Origin: Gammaproteobacteria bacterium
GTDB taxonomy: Bacteria; Pseudomonadota; Gammaproteobacteria; HK1
Reading direction: 5' to 3'
Assembly (NCBI GenBank): GCA_022822245.1
Contig: JAJECB010000432.1
Location: forward strand, 1 to 23,327
Length of the DNA: 23,327 nt
Shown: one piece after another, positions 21,358 through 23,327 of the stretch
Layout of the letters: each line of letters begins with the position of its first letter
How positions within the stretch are numbered: position 1 is the first letter of the stretch
Made by a program: the position numbers and the translations under genes
Notes under the pieces: generated by a model
What the model was told of the DNA's origin: nothing
What the model saw: the letters and a program-made list of their open reading frames with translations, nothing else
Database searches by the model: none

Positions 21358-22704
21358 GTGAACAACGGCAACGGCCAGGCATTCGTCGACTCCCTCGCGG
21401 GCCGCGCGGCGGACGTGCTCGACGCCTGCACGCGCTGCGGAAAGTGCGTCGAGGTCTGCCCGATGGTCGAGCCGGCGGGGCTCGATGCCGCGGACGCGCC
21501 CGGGATCGTCTCCGGGGTGACGGACCTCCTCGCGGGCGGCGAGGGCACCGGCGAGGCGGCGACCTGGGCGAACGTGTGCACCGGAAGCGGCTACTGCATC
21601 CCGGCCTGCCCGCACGGGGTCAACCCGCGGTTCATGCTCGGGCTCGCCCGCTCCGCGGCGCGCCGCCGGCAGGGAGAAGAGCCGGCGCGCCGCGACGGCG
21701 CCGAGGTCTTCTCCGGCATGAGCCGGGGGGTGCGGGTCCTTTCCAGAATGCAGCTTCCGCCGGACGTGCTCGCGAGGATCAACCCGGCCAGGCGGCGCGG
21801 CGCGCCTCCGGAGGCGGTGCCCGACGTCGTCTTCTACACCGGGTGCAACGTGCTCCGCACCCCGCACATCGCGCTCCTTTGCCTGGACGTCCTCGACACC
21901 CTCGGGGTCCGCTACGAGGTGATGGGCGGGCCATCGGCGTGCTGCGGGATCTTCCAGTACCGGGCGGGGGACGCGGAGGGCGCGGGGCGAGTCGGCTTCA
22001 ACACCATCGAGCGGCTCGGCGGCGCCGGCACCGGGGAGGTGCTCTCGTGGTGCCCGAGCTGCCAGACCCAGCTCGGGGAGGTCACCCTCCCGACCTTTTC
22101 CGAGGTGCAGGGGGCCGATCCGTTCGCCCTCACGCCGTTCATCGAGTACGTCGCCGACCGGCTGGACCGGCTCGCCCCCCTCATGACCCACCCCGTGCGG
22201 CGGCGGGTCGCCCTGCACGAGCGCCCGGTCCTCCCCGGGGTGGTCGAGGCGGCACGGCGGATCCTCCGCGCCATTCCGGGCCTCGACCTCGTCGACCTCG
22301 AGGTGCAGCGGGTGGGGACGATGTCGAACAGCCTCTCCGTGCTCCCCGACTTCAAGGCGAAGCTCCGCGAACGCGAGTTCGAGGCGGCGGAGGCGGCGGG
22401 GGTCGACACCCTCGCGACCATCTTCCACGCCTGCCACCGCGAGATCTGTCACTACGGGTCGGGACGGAGCTTCGAGATCCTCAACTTCATGGAGCTCGTG
22501 GGCGAGAGCCTCGGCCTTCGCCACGAAGACGCCTACAAGCGCCTGAAGCTCATGCAGGACGTTGACGCGATCGTGCGCGATGCGGGGGACCTCATCGAGC
22601 GCCACGACCTGGACCTCGACCAGGTGCGGGACGTCATCTACCGGGACATGCTCTCCGGGCAGTCGGTCGGGGTCGTGCCGGTCACCGAGGACCGCCGCCG
22701 CTGA
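21358..22704 (+). CDS. HdrD/EtfD-like iron-sulfur protein with CCG domain
   Basis: From a GTG at 21358 the product has 448 residues. The N-terminal ferredoxin-like part has a complete first cluster motif, [12 protein letters not shown] (Cys24, 27, 30, 34), and an incomplete second one, [12 protein letters not shown] (Cys74, 80, 84 with Ser77 at the second position). A heterodisulfide-reductase type CCG domain follows: Cys163, CCG at 195-197 and CPSC at 232-235, with spacings of 31 and 35 residues that fit the family. The second CCG copy is degenerate, keeping only HACHREIC. Divergent placement next to etfBA suggests it exchanges electrons with ETF, as proposed for EtfD of mycobacteria; unlike EtfD, no membrane helices are seen. 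The start is uncertain, since the frame is open upstream. Confidence 0.85.
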   Translation: MNNGNGQAFVDSLAGRAADVLDACTRCGKCVEVCPMVEPAGLDAADAPGIVSGVTDLLAGGEGTGEAATWANVCTGSGYCIPACPHGVNPRFMLGLARSAARRRQGEEPARRDGAEVFSGMSRGVRVLSRMQLPPDVLARINPARRRGAPPEAVPDVVFYTGCNVLRTPHIALLCLDVLDTLGVRYEVMGGPSACCGIFQYRAGDAEGAGRVGFNTIERLGGAGTGEVLSWCPSCQTQLGEVTLPTFSEVQGADPFALTPFIEYVADRLDRLAPLMTHPVRRRVALHERPVLPGVVEAARRILRAIPGLDLVDLEVQRVGTMSNSLSVLPDFKAKLREREFEAAEAAGVDTLATIFHACHREICHYGSGRSFEILNFMELVGESLGLRHEDAYKRLKLMQDVDAIVRDAGDLIERHDLDLDQVRDVIYRDMLSGQSVGVVPVTEDRRR

Positions 22705-22775
22705 CGCTCCTCCCCGTTCCGGGGTTCCCTCCCCGGGACCTGCCCCGCGATCCCCTTGGGTCCCCGCTCTCCCCC

Positions 22776-23327
22776 TTACAGGCGGGCGAGCTCGCCCTCG
22801 ATGGCCGCGAGGGCTTCGAGGGTGTGGGCGGGCGCGAAGCAGTCCACGAAGGGCAGGGCGGCGGCCATCGCGCGGGCGACCGGCTCGTAGCCCCGCCACC
22901 CGAGGAGCGGGTTCAGCCACACGATGCGCCGCACCCGGCGCCGGAGTCGCTGCATCTCGCGCGCCATGGTCGAGGCGTCCCCGGTGTCGTAGCCGTCGGA
23001 GAGGATCATGACGACCGAGCGGCGGTTGAGGGCCGCCTTCGCGTAGCGGTCGTTGAACGCGGCGAGGGAACCGGCGATCCGCGTCCCCCCGCCGAACCCC
23101 TGGGCGAGGAGGGCGAGGCGAGACATCGCGCGGACCGGGTCATGGTCGCGCATCGCTTCGGTGACCCGGACGAGCCTGGTATGGAAGAGGAAGGCGTCGG
23201 ATTCGGCCCAGGCTCCGGCAAGCCCCTTCACGAACTGGAGGAAGAAGCGGCTGTACGGCTCCATCGAGCCCGAGACGTCGAGGAGGACGACGATGCGGAC
23301 GGGGCGGTCCCGGCGGCGGCGGCGGAC
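22776..23327 (-). CDS. CoxE-like VWA-domain protein, C-terminal part (5' end outside window)
   Basis: The minus-strand frame is open from the window edge to a TAA at 22778-22776, giving 183 residues. It starts in the VWA domain with RPVRIVVLLDVSGSMEPYSRF, where DVSGS is the MIDAS metal-binding motif. It continues with FGGGTRIAGSLAAFNDRY (the MIDAS threonine) and VVMILSDGYDTGD. The C-terminal WLNPLLGWRGYEPVARAMAAALPFVDCFAPAHTLEAL is typical of CoxE-like proteins, which usually work with a MoxR-type AAA+ ATPase in metal-cofactor or complex maturation. The partner ATPase would lie beyond the right edge. It is convergent with the Fe-S protein gene; the 71 bp between them contain a small CCCCG/CGGGG hairpin without a U-run. 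Confidence 0.87.
   Translation of the reverse strand, partial: VRRRRRDRPVRIVVLLDVSGSMEPYSRFFLQFVKGLAGAWAESDAFLFHTRLVRVTEAMRDHDPVRAMSRLALLAQGFGGGTRIAGSLAAFNDRYAKAALNRRSVVMILSDGYDTGDASTMAREMQRLRRRVRRIVWLNPLLGWRGYEPVARAMAAALPFVDCFAPAHTLEALAAIEGELARL

Noticed and set aside
22705..22775. Bidirectional intrinsic terminator between the Fe-S protein and VWA genes
   Set aside because: The CCCCG/CGGGG stem is only 5 bp and no U-run follows on either strand.

Overview
The window is GC-rich and densely coded. It looks like chromosomal DNA of a high-GC proteobacterium, probably a gammaproteobacterium. The reasons are an electron-transfer-flavoprotein (ETF) and acyl-CoA dehydrogenase gene set, a selenocysteine elongation factor, a Trm112-like protein, a Prx5-type peroxiredoxin and a palindromic REP-like repeat carried between convergent genes. 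The taxonomic placement is inference only.

Layout. 1-2200: the 3' end of selB, then a fold-type III PLP enzyme of the D-threonine aldolase/D-serine dehydratase family, followed by REP-like hairpins. 2204-3968 (minus): crcB and an FAD-dependent oxidoreductase. 4148-7661 (minus): ETF-ubiquinone oxidoreductase followed by a DmdC-like long acyl-CoA dehydrogenase. 7977-10090 (minus): a small, lower-GC array of gene cassettes separated by attC-like sites. It carries a VapC-type pair, an orphan PD-(D/E)XK-like nuclease and a DUF4258/YgiT-type pair; no integrase gene is visible. 10354-10876: scrambled DNA holding a duplicated piece of the ETF-QO 5' end, the last codons of a HigB toxin and a frameshifted HigA antitoxin. 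11000-13119 (plus): a branched-chain aminotransferase and an EamA-type exporter. 13233-16042 (minus): a superfamily 1 helicase plus DUF2290 pair, a known antiphage arrangement. 16232-18908: an alpha/beta hydrolase (minus), then a class I methyltransferase, a Trm112-like protein and a peroxiredoxin (plus). 18907-19311: a 193-bp MITE-like giant palindrome and a pair of REP-like hairpins. 19365-21073 (minus): etfB-etfA. 21358-22704 (plus): an HdrD/EtfD-like iron-sulfur protein. 22776-23327 (minus): the C-terminal part of a CoxE-like VWA protein.

How the genes fit together. The acyl-CoA dehydrogenase reduces ETF (EtfAB), and ETF is reoxidised by ETF-QO into the quinone pool. The CCG-domain iron-sulfur protein divergent from etfBA may be a second ETF partner. 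The accessory content is two islands: the attC/toxin-antitoxin array, which lies just upstream of ETF-QO and is bounded by a copy of the ETF-QO start, and the helicase-DUF2290 defence pair. The most interesting signals are the attC cassette array with its orphan nuclease-like protein, the rearrangement junction through higB, the MITE touching the peroxiredoxin stop codon, and several enzymes that seem to have lost metal or cluster ligands.
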